64,000 bases of DNA from Slackia equolifaciens. Its GTDB lineage: Bacteria; Actinomycetota; Coriobacteriia; Coriobacteriales; Eggerthellaceae. Below the pieces are notes generated by a model. It was not told where the DNA came from. It worked only from the letters and a program-made list of their open reading frames with translations, and ran no database searches. The position numbers and the translations under genes were made by a program. Below, in pieces: positions 1 through 10,671 of this stretch. The stretch lies in assembly GCF_003725995.1 (NCBI RefSeq), contig NZ_QIBX01000008.1, positions 45,975 through 109,974 on the forward strand. Direction: 5' to 3'. The stretch's first letter is position 1. Each line of letters begins with the position of its first letter.

Positions 1-110
1 TGAGTCGCTTCGCCTCCGCTTGCAGCAGGCGCCTCACGCGCATGCTTCGCACAATCGGACGCAGAGAAAGCCCAGCGCAACGTGATGGGACAAACTAAGA
101 TAGGAGAACC

Positions 111-2141
<2,031 letters not shown>

Positions 2142-2169
2142 GCCGAATCATATCGGTCCATAGCATGAC

Positions 2170-2199
2170 GAAGGGCGTCGGAATACCCCGACGCCCTTC
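2170..2199. terminator. Hairpin terminator after the helicase gene
   Basis: A 12-bp stem (GAAGGGCGTCGG / CCGACGCCCTTC) with a 6-nt loop follows the helicase stop. It sits between this gene and the convergent ATPase gene, so it may serve both. A near copy is at 7691-7722. Confidence 0.75.
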
Positions 2200-2211
2200 A
2201 CAATAAGCCCT

Positions 2212-3393
2212 TCAGCCAAAGAGCTCTATCTCTCCACGCAGGAATTCTTCAATGCCGCATCCCGTTGAGCCAATGATGATTGGATGCGCGTGCGGATTCT
2301 CGACAAGAAACCGCGTCATTCCGTTTGTGGGTTTCACCCTGCCACTCCTCACTTCAATGGCAGTAACCGCATCCTTATCGGCGATAACATAATCAACCTC
2401 GTCGTTGCCGTCACGCCACCAGAACACCGAAAACCCCTCTATTGAAGCCCGGTTAATCAGATACGCCCCGACGGCGCTTTCGACCAAATGCCCTCGAAGC
2501 GACGGATCGGTCAACAGAGCCTTTCGCCGCCGCCCATACTCAGCAACCATGAGCGCGGTGTTGTGTACCACAAGGCGCGGAGAGCTCGCTTTCTCCCTGA
2601 TGAGTTTGGGGTCGTATTTCTGCAGGCCGCTCATAAGGCCCGCCCTGGACAAAAGACTCACGTAGTGAGCAATCGTCGCAGCATTGCCCTTATCGTCAAG
2701 CTGCCCCAGCAGTTTCCGATATGAAACCTCTTGTCCCGAATACGGGGTGCCAACCTCGAATAACCGGCGCATGAGCTCAGGCTTCCTCACATCGGCAAGC
2801 TGGAGCACATCGTTGGCGATACTTGGCTCGATGATAGAATTCCGCACGTAATTAAGCCATCGTCCCTCGTCATCCTTGAGGGACGCGGCACCAGGGTAGC
2901 CGCCATAATAGAGATAGTCATCCAAATCGTAGCCAAACGCGTCTGCGCATTCCGAATACGACCAGTGGGGTGAGTGGATAAGCTCGAATCTTCCCATCAG
3001 CGATTCATTGAGACCGTCATGAATGAGCGTGGCCGAAGACCCCGTGAGCACCACCTTTACTTCAATCCGGTTACTCGTATCTTCATCCCAAAGCGTTTTG
3101 ACGGCGGCAGGCCATCCTCTAATGAATTGCACTTCGTCTACAACAAGGAGAACAGGTCGATGCTGAGAGGCGAACAGGTTCCTCGCCCGATACCATTGCG
3201 CCTTGATCCAATCCTGCGTCGATTCGTTCTTCGTTGCCTCCGCAAACAGGCAAGGAAGGTCCACCTGCGCCACCGCTTGGTTCACCGCTGTGGTCTTTCC
3301 CGTTTGCCGGGGGCCTACGACAATTTGCATGAACCGCCTTGGCTCTTCTATTCTTTGCTTGATTGTGGATACTATTGAACGCTGATAAGGCAT
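2212..3393 (-). CDS. AAA ATPase of the DUF4143 type
   Basis: This is a P-loop ATPase with the AAA_14 plus DUF4143 architecture. Walker A is VGPRQTGKTT near residues 26-35. Walker B-like VLLVVDEVQ and a sensor-like LTGSSATL follow. The C-terminal half (about 290-393) holds the DUF4143 region, with an endonuclease-like patch DEVDYVIADKDAVTAIEVRSG. The family is common, often on mobile or genomic-island DNA, and its biological role is not established. Start 3393 (MPYQRSI) is preferred because AGGTGG lies 6-10 nt upstream. Upstream are three 21-bp-spaced repeats that look like operators. It lies inside the block bounded by the helicase-tail repeats and looks less GC-rich than its neighbours. It is 393 aa and appears intact. 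Confidence 0.85.
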   Translation of the reverse strand: MPYQRSIVSTIKQRIEEPRRFMQIVVGPRQTGKTTAVNQAVAQVDLPCLFAEATKNESTQDWIKAQWYRARNLFASQHRPVLLVVDEVQFIRGWPAAVKTLWDEDTSNRIEVKVVLTGSSATLIHDGLNESLMGRFELIHSPHWSYSECADAFGYDLDDYLYYGGYPGAASLKDDEGRWLNYVRNSIIEPSIANDVLQLADVRKPELMRRLFEVGTPYSGQEVSYRKLLGQLDDKGNAATIAHYVSLLSRAGLMSGLQKYDPKLIREKASSPRLVVHNTALMVAEYGRRRKALLTDPSLRGHLVESAVGAYLINRASIEGFSVFWWRDGNDEVDYVIADKDAVTAIEVRSGRVKPTNGMTRFLVENPHAHPIIIGSTGCGIEEFLRGEIELFG

Positions 3394-3410
3394 TTTTCCA
3401 CCTCTACTGA

Positions 3411-3462
3411 ACAAATTTTGTACAGTATCTCACAAATTTTGTTCTCTATCTCACAAAAATTT
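3411..3462. promoter_or_regulatory. Three 21-bp-phased operator-like repeats upstream of the ATPase gene
   Basis: The near-palindrome ACAAATTTTGT begins at 3411 and again at 3432. A third, degenerate copy (ACAAAAATTT) begins at 3453. Spacing is exactly 21 bp, two helical turns, and TATCTC precedes the second and third copies. They lie 18 to 70 bp upstream of the ATPase start, overlapping where its promoter should be. A multimeric repressor or autoregulation site is the simplest reading. Confidence 0.55.
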
Positions 3463-3596
3463 ATTTAACAATAGAGGAAACGAATGGTACGGTTGCCGCT
3501 TCGATTATGAAGTCCTCCCGGCTGCCGGCTCCTTCGTGAGTTCGCGGAGAGAATCGCCCTCTTTCTATTCCTGATTCCAGGCAATTCTCAATCGCA

Positions 3597-4061
3597 CTAT
3601 TGAACTTTTGCTTTGGGGTTGATGGCTAAAATGTCGAATAGCTCTTGACGGGCATTAATCCCAACTTTGGTGTAGAGACAGTTCATCGAGGTAAGGAATG
3701 TCAATTTGCCCTGTTCCCAAAATGCACGATGAGATGCGCAAACCCGAAACCCGTCGCCCGCCCCTCCGGCGCCAACGTCAAGCGGGAGCCTACCGGATTG
3801 TCCTTCCGCCCTGCTCGTATTCCACCGGCTCCCTACCCAACGATGAGCGCGGCCGCTGCCTATACCGTTTTCGCTCATCACTTCCCACAGCGCACGGAGC
3901 TCGCGTCGGAGCGTTCTCTCGTCTTCCGCCGACACGCTCACCCGGTACAGCTCCGAAGCCCCGCACAAGGCATCGCCACCGGAAAAATAAGCCGCATAGG
4001 CTGCAGCATCTGCGGGCATTACGATCGATAAGGGCATATCCCCATGTTTTATGTGAACCAA
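3597..4061 (-). pseudogene. Remnant of a LuxR-family regulator gene
   Basis: The last about 30 residues (LYTKVGINARQELFDIL...) match the end of a LuxR-type HTH domain. Compare LYRKLDIHSRQELIDLL in the intact regulator ending at 5924. The rest of the 154-residue frame lacks the preceding recognition helices and membrane segments and is not recognisable, so this looks like a gene eroded by deletion and frameshift. Its position, divergent from the flavin reductase gene at 4167, is where a dedicated regulator would sit. Whether anything is still translated is unknown. Confidence 0.5.
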
Positions 4062-4166
4062 TCTAGACGATTGTCACCGTTTCCTGTGAAGACAAAAGAG
4101 CCGCATATTCCGACAATACACGGCGCGGATCGAAAGTTTCGTCAATATCAAACACAAGGAGGAACT

Positions 4167-5858
4167 ATGAGGGGAAACATTTCTCGCAGGAGCCTTATAA
4201 AAGGCGGCGCAATAGCCGCAGCGGGCGCAGCCATTGCGGGCATTGCGGGATGCGCGCCAACAACGAAAGAGAGCGCATCGCAGACCAATTCTTCCGAACT
4301 TCCACCGGATCTTAGGAATGCGGATTTCGAGTATAGCGTCGTCGAACTCGACCCCATTAGCGAATTCGATACAGAGGAAACCTACGACATCGTAGTCGTA
4401 GGAGCGGGATGCGCGGGAGTTCCCGCTGTGCTTACCGCCGTGGAAGAAGGAGCTTCCGTTGCGTGTCTGCAAAAAGAGGCCACGGTATCCGCAAACGGAA
4501 ACGGATGCTCGTTTGTCGTAAAGGCCGCCTCAAACGCCGCAGGCATCATGAGATGGCGAAGCGATTGGGCGAAGCTCAACGACTGGCGCATTAACCCCGC
4601 CTTATTCCAATACTACATTGATTTTGCCGAAGAAGCAGTCCCTTGGGTGATTGAGCGAGGAATTGAAGAAGGCATTACCCCCATCGAATTCCTCACAGAC
4701 AGTTCGGTTCGCTATGACGATGGCGGCATTGTTGCGGTCTGCGACGCTACGCAGGAATCGAACCAAGACCTAATGGTGGCACTCGCGAAGCGGGCAGAAG
4801 CGCAGGGAGCTACGTTTTATTACGAAACACCTTGCGTCCAGCTCGTCCAATCTGACGACGGAACAGTGACGGGCGCGATAGGAAAGACCTCTGACGGCAA
4901 GTATATCAAGCTCAATGCCAACAAGGGCGTCATCCTTGCAGCAGGCGATTACATGAACAACGATTCCATGGTAGATCGCAACATGCACGACGCGAAAATG
5001 TATCCTAAAGTCCTCGTTAACCATACGGGAGATGGGCACATCCTCGGCATTCTCGCCGGTGGGCGCATGGCCCCATTGGGACATGCTCGCCAGATACACA
5101 CTAACTACATCGGGCCCTTCATGTTCTTCCCGTTCCTAGCGCTAAGCGCCGAAGGCAAGCGATTCTGCAACGAAACGGTGGGGATGTCGAGCCTCAACAT
5201 CCCCATGTCGTATACGACAAGGCCGGAAGACGCCGGAAAGCATTTCCGCCTTTTCGACTCGAAGAAAGAGAACTACTACCCGAACGGCCTGGGCGTTTCG
5301 CCCGCCACGCTTGTCGGAGAAGGGTCCGCTTGGATGGATCCCAGCATTCTTGTTTCGGGGAACACCCTTGAAGAGCTTTGCGAAAACGCCGGCATCCCTG
5401 TTTCTGACGGCATGGAGAGCATCAAGCGCTACAACGAAATGTGCGCCCAGGGACGCGACGACGATTTTGGCGTACCGGGAGACTACCTTGTAGCCATGGA
5501 CACGCCTCCGTATTATTGCATCAAGGGCGACGTTGGCATGTCGGGAATCAATGCAGGCGTCATGGTGGATGACCGATATCGCGTCATCGACGAGAATGAC
5601 AACCCGATTCCTGGTCTTTATGCTGCAGGCATTCAGGCGGGCAACCCGTGCGGAGGCATCAACTGGAACATGCCCGGCGGTTTTTCGAATTCTCATATCT
5701 TTACGGCTGGCCGCTACACGGTCATACATGCGCTCACGGGCGATACCGCCCCTTCGAATCCGAGCGGATTTGACAAAGTGAAGAAATACTTCGCAGGTCC
5801 CGACGGATCGTACATGTGGGATGACCCATCCTGCGCCTCCGCCATCGTCACCTGGTAA
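4167..5858 (+). CDS. Tat-exported FAD-dependent reductase (fumarate/urocanate reductase-like flavoprotein)
   Basis: This is a flavoprotein of the fumarate reductase/succinate dehydrogenase superfamily, likely reducing an organic electron acceptor outside the membrane. The N-terminus has a twin-arginine motif (SRRSLIKG), a hydrophobic stretch and then a lipobox-like IAGC at Cys29, so it is probably a Tat-exported lipoprotein. The dinucleotide-binding motif GAGCAG is at residues 79-84. GKRFCNE and the C-terminal GLYAAG...NWNMPGGFSNSH...GRY blocks are typical of the family's FAD and active-site regions. There is no heme motif, and no cytochrome gene is adjacent. ATG 4167 is chosen because AAGGAGG precedes it. 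An upstream in-frame start would bury the signal peptide. The substrate cannot be read from sequence. It converges on a LuxR regulator, across a shared terminator. Confidence 0.9.
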   Translation: MRGNISRRSLIKGGAIAAAGAAIAGIAGCAPTTKESASQTNSSELPPDLRNADFEYSVVELDPISEFDTEETYDIVVVGAGCAGVPAVLTAVEEGASVACLQKEATVSANGNGCSFVVKAASNAAGIMRWRSDWAKLNDWRINPALFQYYIDFAEEAVPWVIERGIEEGITPIEFLTDSSVRYDDGGIVAVCDATQESNQDLMVALAKRAEAQGATFYYETPCVQLVQSDDGTVTGAIGKTSDGKYIKLNANKGVILAAGDYMNNDSMVDRNMHDAKMYPKVLVNHTGDGHILGILAGGRMAPLGHARQIHTNYIGPFMFFPFLALSAEGKRFCNETVGMSSLNIPMSYTTRPEDAGKHFRLFDSKKENYYPNGLGVSPATLVGEGSAWMDPSILVSGNTLEELCENAGIPVSDGMESIKRYNEMCAQGRDDDFGVPGDYLVAMDTPPYYCIKGDVGMSGINAGVMVDDRYRVIDENDNPIPGLYAAGIQAGNPCGGINWNMPGGFSNSHIFTAGRYTVIHALTGDTAPSNPSGFDKVKKYFAGPDGSYMWDDPSCASAIVTW

Positions 5859-5875
5859 AACAACACCTCCCCTCC

Positions 5876-5903
5876 AGAGGCCGGGAAAATATTCCCGGCC
5901 TCT
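5876..5903. terminator. Bidirectional terminator between flavoprotein and LuxR genes
   Basis: A perfect 12-bp stem (AGAGGCCGGGAA / TTCCCGGCCTCT) with loop AATA sits between two convergent stop codons. It is followed by TTATT on the plus strand. Confidence 0.85.
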
Positions 5904-5923
5904 TTATTCAGAAGGCACCGCCC

Positions 5924-7366
5924 TCACACTCTTGGACGAGAAGAATCGCCGCTTTTCCCCAACAAATCGATGAGCTCTTGGCGAGAATGGATATCGAGTT
6001 TCCTGTACAGGCTCTTCGCATAAGTCTGCACGCTGTTGAGAGACAGCCCCAAATCTTCCGCAACTCGCTTCTGGGTATTGCCCTGAGCAAGAAGGGTCAT
6101 GACTTCTCGCTCTCTCCTTGTTAGGCCGAAGGACTCGGCTAATTCATGTATGCGCTCGATGCCCTGGGACTCTGGAGATTCATTTTGGGTCGCAGGCAAG
6201 CCCTCGTCCTTCTTCATGTTCCCCGCAATCCAAACGATAACACACGCAGTCATAGCAAAGGCCGTTGCCAGCGCCACCAAATTGACGATGAGCGCCAATT
6301 CACCTTTTATCAAAGGATCCACCGCCAGCACATCCGCAAAGGCGTTGATAAGCATGATTGCTGAAAGAACGGAAGATACGATGATTGCATTCGAGCGTCC
6401 GTCAAGCCCCGAGCCCCACAAAAAAGCAAGGAGCATGAGCAAGGTCATCGCAAGAGGGCGACTAGGGAGGATTAGTTCTGCGCACAAGTCTGAGTGATCA
6501 GGGTTCAAAAGAGCGACGCAGTACAAAAACACGGTAAGCAGAAGGGCGAAAGCGACCCAAAACCAAAGCCCGGTCCAATTCTTAAAATTCAGCCGGAAAC
6601 GCTCGCTCCCCCTATACTCAGCAACTGCATATAGCGCGCATAACACGTACAGGAGCAATCCCACGATAAAATGCAGAGGATTATCCGTAAACCAAACCCC
6701 GCTTGTTGCAGCAACATGAGTTCCCATGAACGCTGCGCTTGCAAACAGATAGAGGAGCAGCATGACGACGAGCGGCATGTACTTCGCCGTAGCCCCCTCT
6801 CGCCGCGAAGCAAAATCCGCCTCCTGACGATTACTGAGCCCAAAAGGCAAAAGAGAGATGACACCGGCAACGATTAGCATCGGATAGCAGGAGCTTGTTG
6901 CCGTAAGCCCAGCAAGCGGAAAGACAGATGGAACAGCTACTCCAACGAATAAGCCAAGCGGCATCGAACCGAGCACCGCGATGGCAATCTTGCCGCCGTC
7001 CATGCTTCGCATCACCTTGGCAATACGAAGGGTGACGAAGAATCCGCAAAATCCCACAGCGACTGGAAACGCAATAAACAGAACATTCGGGGGCTCGACG
7101 CCCACTAAAGACAGGATAATGAGCGCCGCGGCCAACATGCATAGCACGACAAGCGATACAACCGTCGCCACACGGCTTATCCGCTCAACCTTTTGGGCAC
7201 GCTTCAAAAGGCAAATCTGACAGATAAAGATGACAACGCAGCAAATGCATGACTGCACGCAGGTAGATAACGCAGAAGATGAAGAAGGAAATAGCTCCTC
7301 AGGAAAAACTGGGGAGGCAAGGAAGGACCAATAAAACATCAGTACGCAGATTGCTGCCAGGAGCAT
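5924..7366 (-). CDS. LuxR-family transcriptional regulator with multi-pass membrane N-domain
   Basis: This 480-aa protein has about 12 hydrophobic segments over residues 1-390, then a short linker and a C-terminal LuxR-type HTH (LTRREREVMTLLAQG...QTYAKSLYRKLDIHSRQELIDLL). This architecture is characteristic of Eggerthellaceae and related Coriobacteriia, where such genes commonly neighbour flavin reductase genes. It converges on the reductase at 4167-5858 and is the likely regulator of that gene, perhaps sensing the substrate through the membrane domain (inference). The start at 7366 has GGAGGGG about 9 nt upstream. It lies inside the block bounded by the helicase-tail repeats. Confidence 0.85.
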   Translation of the reverse strand: MLLAAICVLMFYWSFLASPVFPEELFPSSSSALSTCVQSCICCVVIFICQICLLKRAQKVERISRVATVVSLVVLCMLAAALIILSLVGVEPPNVLFIAFPVAVGFCGFFVTLRIAKVMRSMDGGKIAIAVLGSMPLGLFVGVAVPSVFPLAGLTATSSCYPMLIVAGVISLLPFGLSNRQEADFASRREGATAKYMPLVVMLLLYLFASAAFMGTHVAATSGVWFTDNPLHFIVGLLLYVLCALYAVAEYRGSERFRLNFKNWTGLWFWVAFALLLTVFLYCVALLNPDHSDLCAELILPSRPLAMTLLMLLAFLWGSGLDGRSNAIIVSSVLSAIMLINAFADVLAVDPLIKGELALIVNLVALATAFAMTACVIVWIAGNMKKDEGLPATQNESPESQGIERIHELAESFGLTRREREVMTLLAQGNTQKRVAEDLGLSLNSVQTYAKSLYRKLDIHSRQELIDLLGKSGDSSRPRV

Positions 7367-7561
7367 TGATGCCCTCCCCTCCGTGCATCATCAGGACCAA
7401 GACTATCGCTCACTGTGAAATTCTACAATTGACTTGCCTACCGCAGGGCAAAAATGAGTCGAAATGCGAACAAATGATGCGCAGGCAGCGACTGGACGAG
7501 CGTCGTCATTCCAAAAAACGCACACCCATAAGCTGGACAACACAGCTAAGGCGCATCTCAC

Positions 7562-7722
7562 GGCGACCTTCATGGGCGCGGGAAGAGCGAGTTCCGCCCC
7601 GGCCGCAGCGGACGCCCGAACGGGGGCAAGAGCGGCCACGGCGGCATGAAGCGCGGACGATAGCCCGAATCGCATCGGGCCATAGCACGACGAAGGGCGT
7701 CGGGATATCCCGACGCCCTTCG
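7562..7722 (+). pseudogene. Copy B: displaced 3' end of a DEAD-box helicase gene with terminator
   Basis: In frame, this reads GDLHGRGKSEFRPGRSGRP, NGGKSGHGGMKRGR and stop, paralleling the true helicase C-terminus (GDFNGRGKGEFRPGRS...GGMNRGR). Upstream, the frame runs into stop codons at once and there is no helicase core. The downstream hairpin at 7691-7722 is also conserved. It is therefore a fragment, not a gene. Because copy B sits against the neighbouring sseB/EF-G genes, it may be the original 3' end of the helicase, displaced by an insertion. Confidence 0.8.
7691..7722. terminator. Perfect 32-nt palindromic terminator
   Basis: CGAAGGGCGTCGGGAT and its exact reverse complement abut with no extra loop. 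It is the counterpart of the hairpin at 2170-2199. It now lies beyond the stop of the minus-strand SseB-like gene and probably terminates that operon. Confidence 0.7.
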
Positions 7723-7786
7723 GCTTGTATCCGTATATGGCCTCCGCCTCCCGCCCCGCAATTCCACGCAAAGCAGCGGTCGAACG

Positions 7787-8222
7787 CTATATCGCCATGA
7801 TCGCCATACGGCTGTCAACGATCAGGCCGCCGGTGACCGCGCCACCCCTCTCCCCATCGTTCGACGGGTTGATGATTACGTCGTAGCCCACGGCAAGTAC
7901 GTTTTGCAACACATCATGCACCGCCATCTTCACGACCTCGAAGCCTCTGCCTTCTCCAATATCGGCAAAAGACTGCCCGAAGAACGTCTTGAGCGAGTCG
8001 ACATCGGTGAACGCCACGAACAGGTCGTTTCCGCCGTGCCGCTCAAGAATGGCAAATGCACCGCTGGTCAAAAGCGGCACGAGCAGCGTCTTCTTCGTCG
8101 TCGGACATGCGCCCCAGCGATTCGGCAAGCGCCATATACATCGCCGGAACGCCACCGGAAAGGTTCCATTGCTCAATCTGCTCGCGCAAACTCAGATCGA
8201 AGAAATCCCTGCTCTGCGTCAT
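7787..8222 (-). pseudogene. SseB-like gene with a frameshift
   Basis: The minus strand starts at ATG 8222, overlapping the EF-G-like stop as TAATG, and reads MTQSRDFFDLSLREQIEQWN, then ...MYMALAESLGRMSDDEEDAA. That frame soon stops. The next frame (+1) continues with LLVPLLTSGAFAI..., DLFVAFTDVDSLKTFF and DVIINPSNDG, which resembles the SseB N-terminal domain. The two halves together give one plausible protein of about 145 aa, with the frame change near 8085-8110. No slippery heptamer or RF2-like shift site is visible, so a mutation or a sequencing error is likelier than programmed frameshifting. SseB-family function is poorly defined. Coupling to the EF-G paralogue suggests co-expression. 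Confidence 0.6.
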
Positions 8223-10291
8223 TAGTTGCCCGAAGCACGCTTCTCCTGATATTCCTTCACCAGCTTTTGCTGCACATCGTAGGGCGCCTGCTCGTAGCCG
8301 CTGTCCTCAAGCGTATAGCTGCCGGAACCGCGCGAGATGGAGCGCAGGTCCTTGGTGTAGGTGATGACCTCGGCATAGGGAGCGCGCACCATAATGACGG
8401 TATTGCCCTCGTCGTCGGAGTCGGTGCCTACAATGCGGCCTCGACGCGTGGAGATGTCGCCCATCACGGCGCCAGCGTATTCCTCGCCCACCGTGATATC
8501 CATGTTCACCATGGGTTCAAGCAGCACCGGGTCGGCCTTCTCGCATGCTGCGCGGAAGCCAATGCGCGCGGCGGTCTTGAACGCCATTTCGTTGGAGTCG
8601 ACCGAGTGGTACGAGCCGTCGAATACGGTGCATTTGATATCCACCATGGGATACCCCGCCAAGAAGCCCTCGGTCATGGCCTCCTGCACGCCCTTGTCAA
8701 CCGCAGGAATCAGACCGCCGGGAATCACGCCGCCCTTGATGGCGTCCACGAACTCGTAGCCCTCACCCGGATTCGGCTCAAGGCGCAGCCAGCAATCGCC
8801 GAACTGACCCGCGCCGCCCGTCTGCTTCTTATGGCGGCCCTGGGCCTCGGCAGGCTTGCGGATGGTCTCGCGATACGGAATGCGCACGGGCACCAGACGC
8901 GCCTCGACGCCCGTCTGATCCTTCAGGCGGTTAAGGATGGTTTCCACCGCGGCGTCGCCCATGGTGGTGAGCACGGTCTGATGGGTCTCATCGCTGCGGT
9001 TGATGCGCACCGTAGGATCGTTCTCGGCCACACGAGCGAGGAACGCGCCCAGCTTATCCTCTTCGTTCTTGTTCACGGCCTCAATAGCAACCGGATACTG
9101 CGGCACCGGGAACGGCAGCGGCGCCACCTCGATATCGCCGGTATGCGAAAGCGTATCGCCCGTGCGCGTTTCGGAAAGCTTGGGGATCACGATGATGTCG
9201 CCCGCCATGGCGCTCTTCACGTCGGTGGTCTCCTTGCCCTTCATGATGCACACGTGCCCCAGGCGCTCCTTCTTGCGTGTACGCGCGTTCACCAGCTCCA
9301 GGCCGGGCGCGAACACGCCGGAGATGACCTTCACGAAGCTCAGACGACCCACATACGGATCAGCCAGCGTCTTGAACACGAAGCCTGCGGCCTGCTGGTC
9401 TTCCTTGGTCACCATGATCTCGCCGCCGTCGGCCAAAGGAATGGGGCCGTGCGCGGTAGGATGCGGGAAGTAGGTGCAGATGTCTTCCATCAGGCCCTGA
9501 ATGCCCTGCTTGATGATGGTGGACCCCACGAACACAGGAATGAAGAGCTCCTGAGCGATGGCCTTGTCGAACAGGCCCTCGAGCTCTTCCTGGGTCAGCT
9601 GCTCCTCGCCGTCCAGGTACTTCATCATCAGGTCGTCATCGGCCTCGGCAACCAGGTCGCACAGCTTATCGCGGGCGGCCTGCGCGGCATCGGCATACTC
9701 CTCGGGAATCTCCTCAACGCGCTCGGTGTCGCCCTCAAAGTAGCGGGCCTTCATGCGCAGCACATCGATGACGCCCTTGAAATCTTTGTCCACGCCAATG
9801 GGAATGGTGACCGCGCCCAAACGGCTGCCAAAACGCGCATGCAGCGTGGCCATGATCACGTCGAAGTTGGCGTTCTCGCGGTCGATGTGGTTGATGAACA
9901 CCGAGCGCGACAGGCGCATGTTCTCCGCCTCGTGCCAGAGCTTGGTGGTCATGACCTGCGGACCGGCCACGGCGTCGATCACGAACATAGCCATCTCGGC
10001 CGCCTGCATGGTGGCAAGCGTATCGCCGATGAAGTCGGGGTGGCCCGAGGTGTCAAGCAGGTTGATCTTGTAATCCTTGTAAGGGATGGGGGCGATGGAG
10101 GTGCCCAGCGTGAACTTGCGCTTGATTTCCTCCGCGTCGTAATCCATGTAAGACTTGCCGTCGTGCGTGGTTCCCATGCGCGGAGTCTGGCCGGAAATAT
10201 GAAGCATCGCTTCAGCCAGAGAGGTCTTGCCCGCACCATCCTGTCCGACCAACACGATGTTGCGGACATGCAAGGTCTCAGGTGCTGCCAT
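8222..10291 (-). CDS. Elongation factor G-like GTPase (EF-G2-type paralogue)
   Basis: This 689-aa translational GTPase has the EF-G domain order. G1 is GQDGAGKTS and G3 is DTSGHPDF. Downstream come domain II, the EF-G domain IV region (RIPYRETIRKPAEAQGRHKKQTGG) and a C-terminal domain V ending near QQKLVKEYQEK. It differs from canonical EF-G: G4 reads NHID instead of NKxD, and switch I lacks RGITI. These features fit the second EF-G of actinobacteria, whose housekeeping role is uncertain. The start at 10291 (MAAPETLHVRN) is preferred over 10318 because it sits next to the G1 strand, though the ribosome site is weak. Its stop overlaps the start of the SseB-like gene. Confidence 0.88.
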   Translation of the reverse strand: MAAPETLHVRNIVLVGQDGAGKTSLAEAMLHISGQTPRMGTTHDGKSYMDYDAEEIKRKFTLGTSIAPIPYKDYKINLLDTSGHPDFIGDTLATMQAAEMAMFVIDAVAGPQVMTTKLWHEAENMRLSRSVFINHIDRENANFDVIMATLHARFGSRLGAVTIPIGVDKDFKGVIDVLRMKARYFEGDTERVEEIPEEYADAAQAARDKLCDLVAEADDDLMMKYLDGEEQLTQEELEGLFDKAIAQELFIPVFVGSTIIKQGIQGLMEDICTYFPHPTAHGPIPLADGGEIMVTKEDQQAAGFVFKTLADPYVGRLSFVKVISGVFAPGLELVNARTRKKERLGHVCIMKGKETTDVKSAMAGDIIVIPKLSETRTGDTLSHTGDIEVAPLPFPVPQYPVAIEAVNKNEEDKLGAFLARVAENDPTVRINRSDETHQTVLTTMGDAAVETILNRLKDQTGVEARLVPVRIPYRETIRKPAEAQGRHKKQTGGAGQFGDCWLRLEPNPGEGYEFVDAIKGGVIPGGLIPAVDKGVQEAMTEGFLAGYPMVDIKCTVFDGSYHSVDSNEMAFKTAARIGFRAACEKADPVLLEPMVNMDITVGEEYAGAVMGDISTRRGRIVGTDSDDEGNTVIMVRAPYAEVITYTKDLRSISRGSGSYTLEDSGYEQAPYDVQQKLVKEYQEKRASGN

Positions 10292-10671
10292 TGTTACCAC
10301 CGTCCCTTTCTGGGGCATGCGCCCCCGTCGCGGCGCGCGGCCGCATAGAACTCACGCGCCCCACGCTGTGGCGCCGAGGACGGTTTGCAGGGGACGGGCG
10401 GGGTCGCGCCGATAAGCCTGACGCCCGCTGCGCATCCGCCTTGCAGAAGCAAAGCCGGAGCGCCGCCAACCCGAGCTGCAAGCCGCCCCCTTGCGGATTG
10501 CTTGACCTCCTGCGAACATCGTGCAAATCGACATACTTAAGAGCACCAAGCCTCCCTTGCGCAGGGCGGCGTATTTTCGAATGTATAGAGTTTACCGTAA
10601 AAGAGCGTCCGATAAACGGCATAGAACCTATGGATTGAGGGAAGTTGGAACTTCATTTCGCAAAGAATCTG
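10292..10671. other. Intergenic region between divergent EF-G-like and AlbA_2 genes
   Basis: About 380 bases of non-coding, mostly GC-rich sequence, in which the only readable frames are short and resemble nothing. It should contain the promoter of the EF-G-like gene, but no convincing -35/-10 pair was seen. It passes into an AT-rich palindromic operator at its right end. Confidence 0.5.

Noticed and set aside
8085..8110. Programmed frameshift in the SseB-like gene
   Set aside because: There is no slippery sequence or RF2-type CTTTGA site at the junction; mutation or sequencing error is simpler.
7904..10348. An 814-residue open frame on the plus strand across the EF-G-like gene
   Set aside because: It lies opposite a gene with clear GTPase motifs and has the composition typical of an antisense frame in high-GC DNA. 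It carries no family motif.
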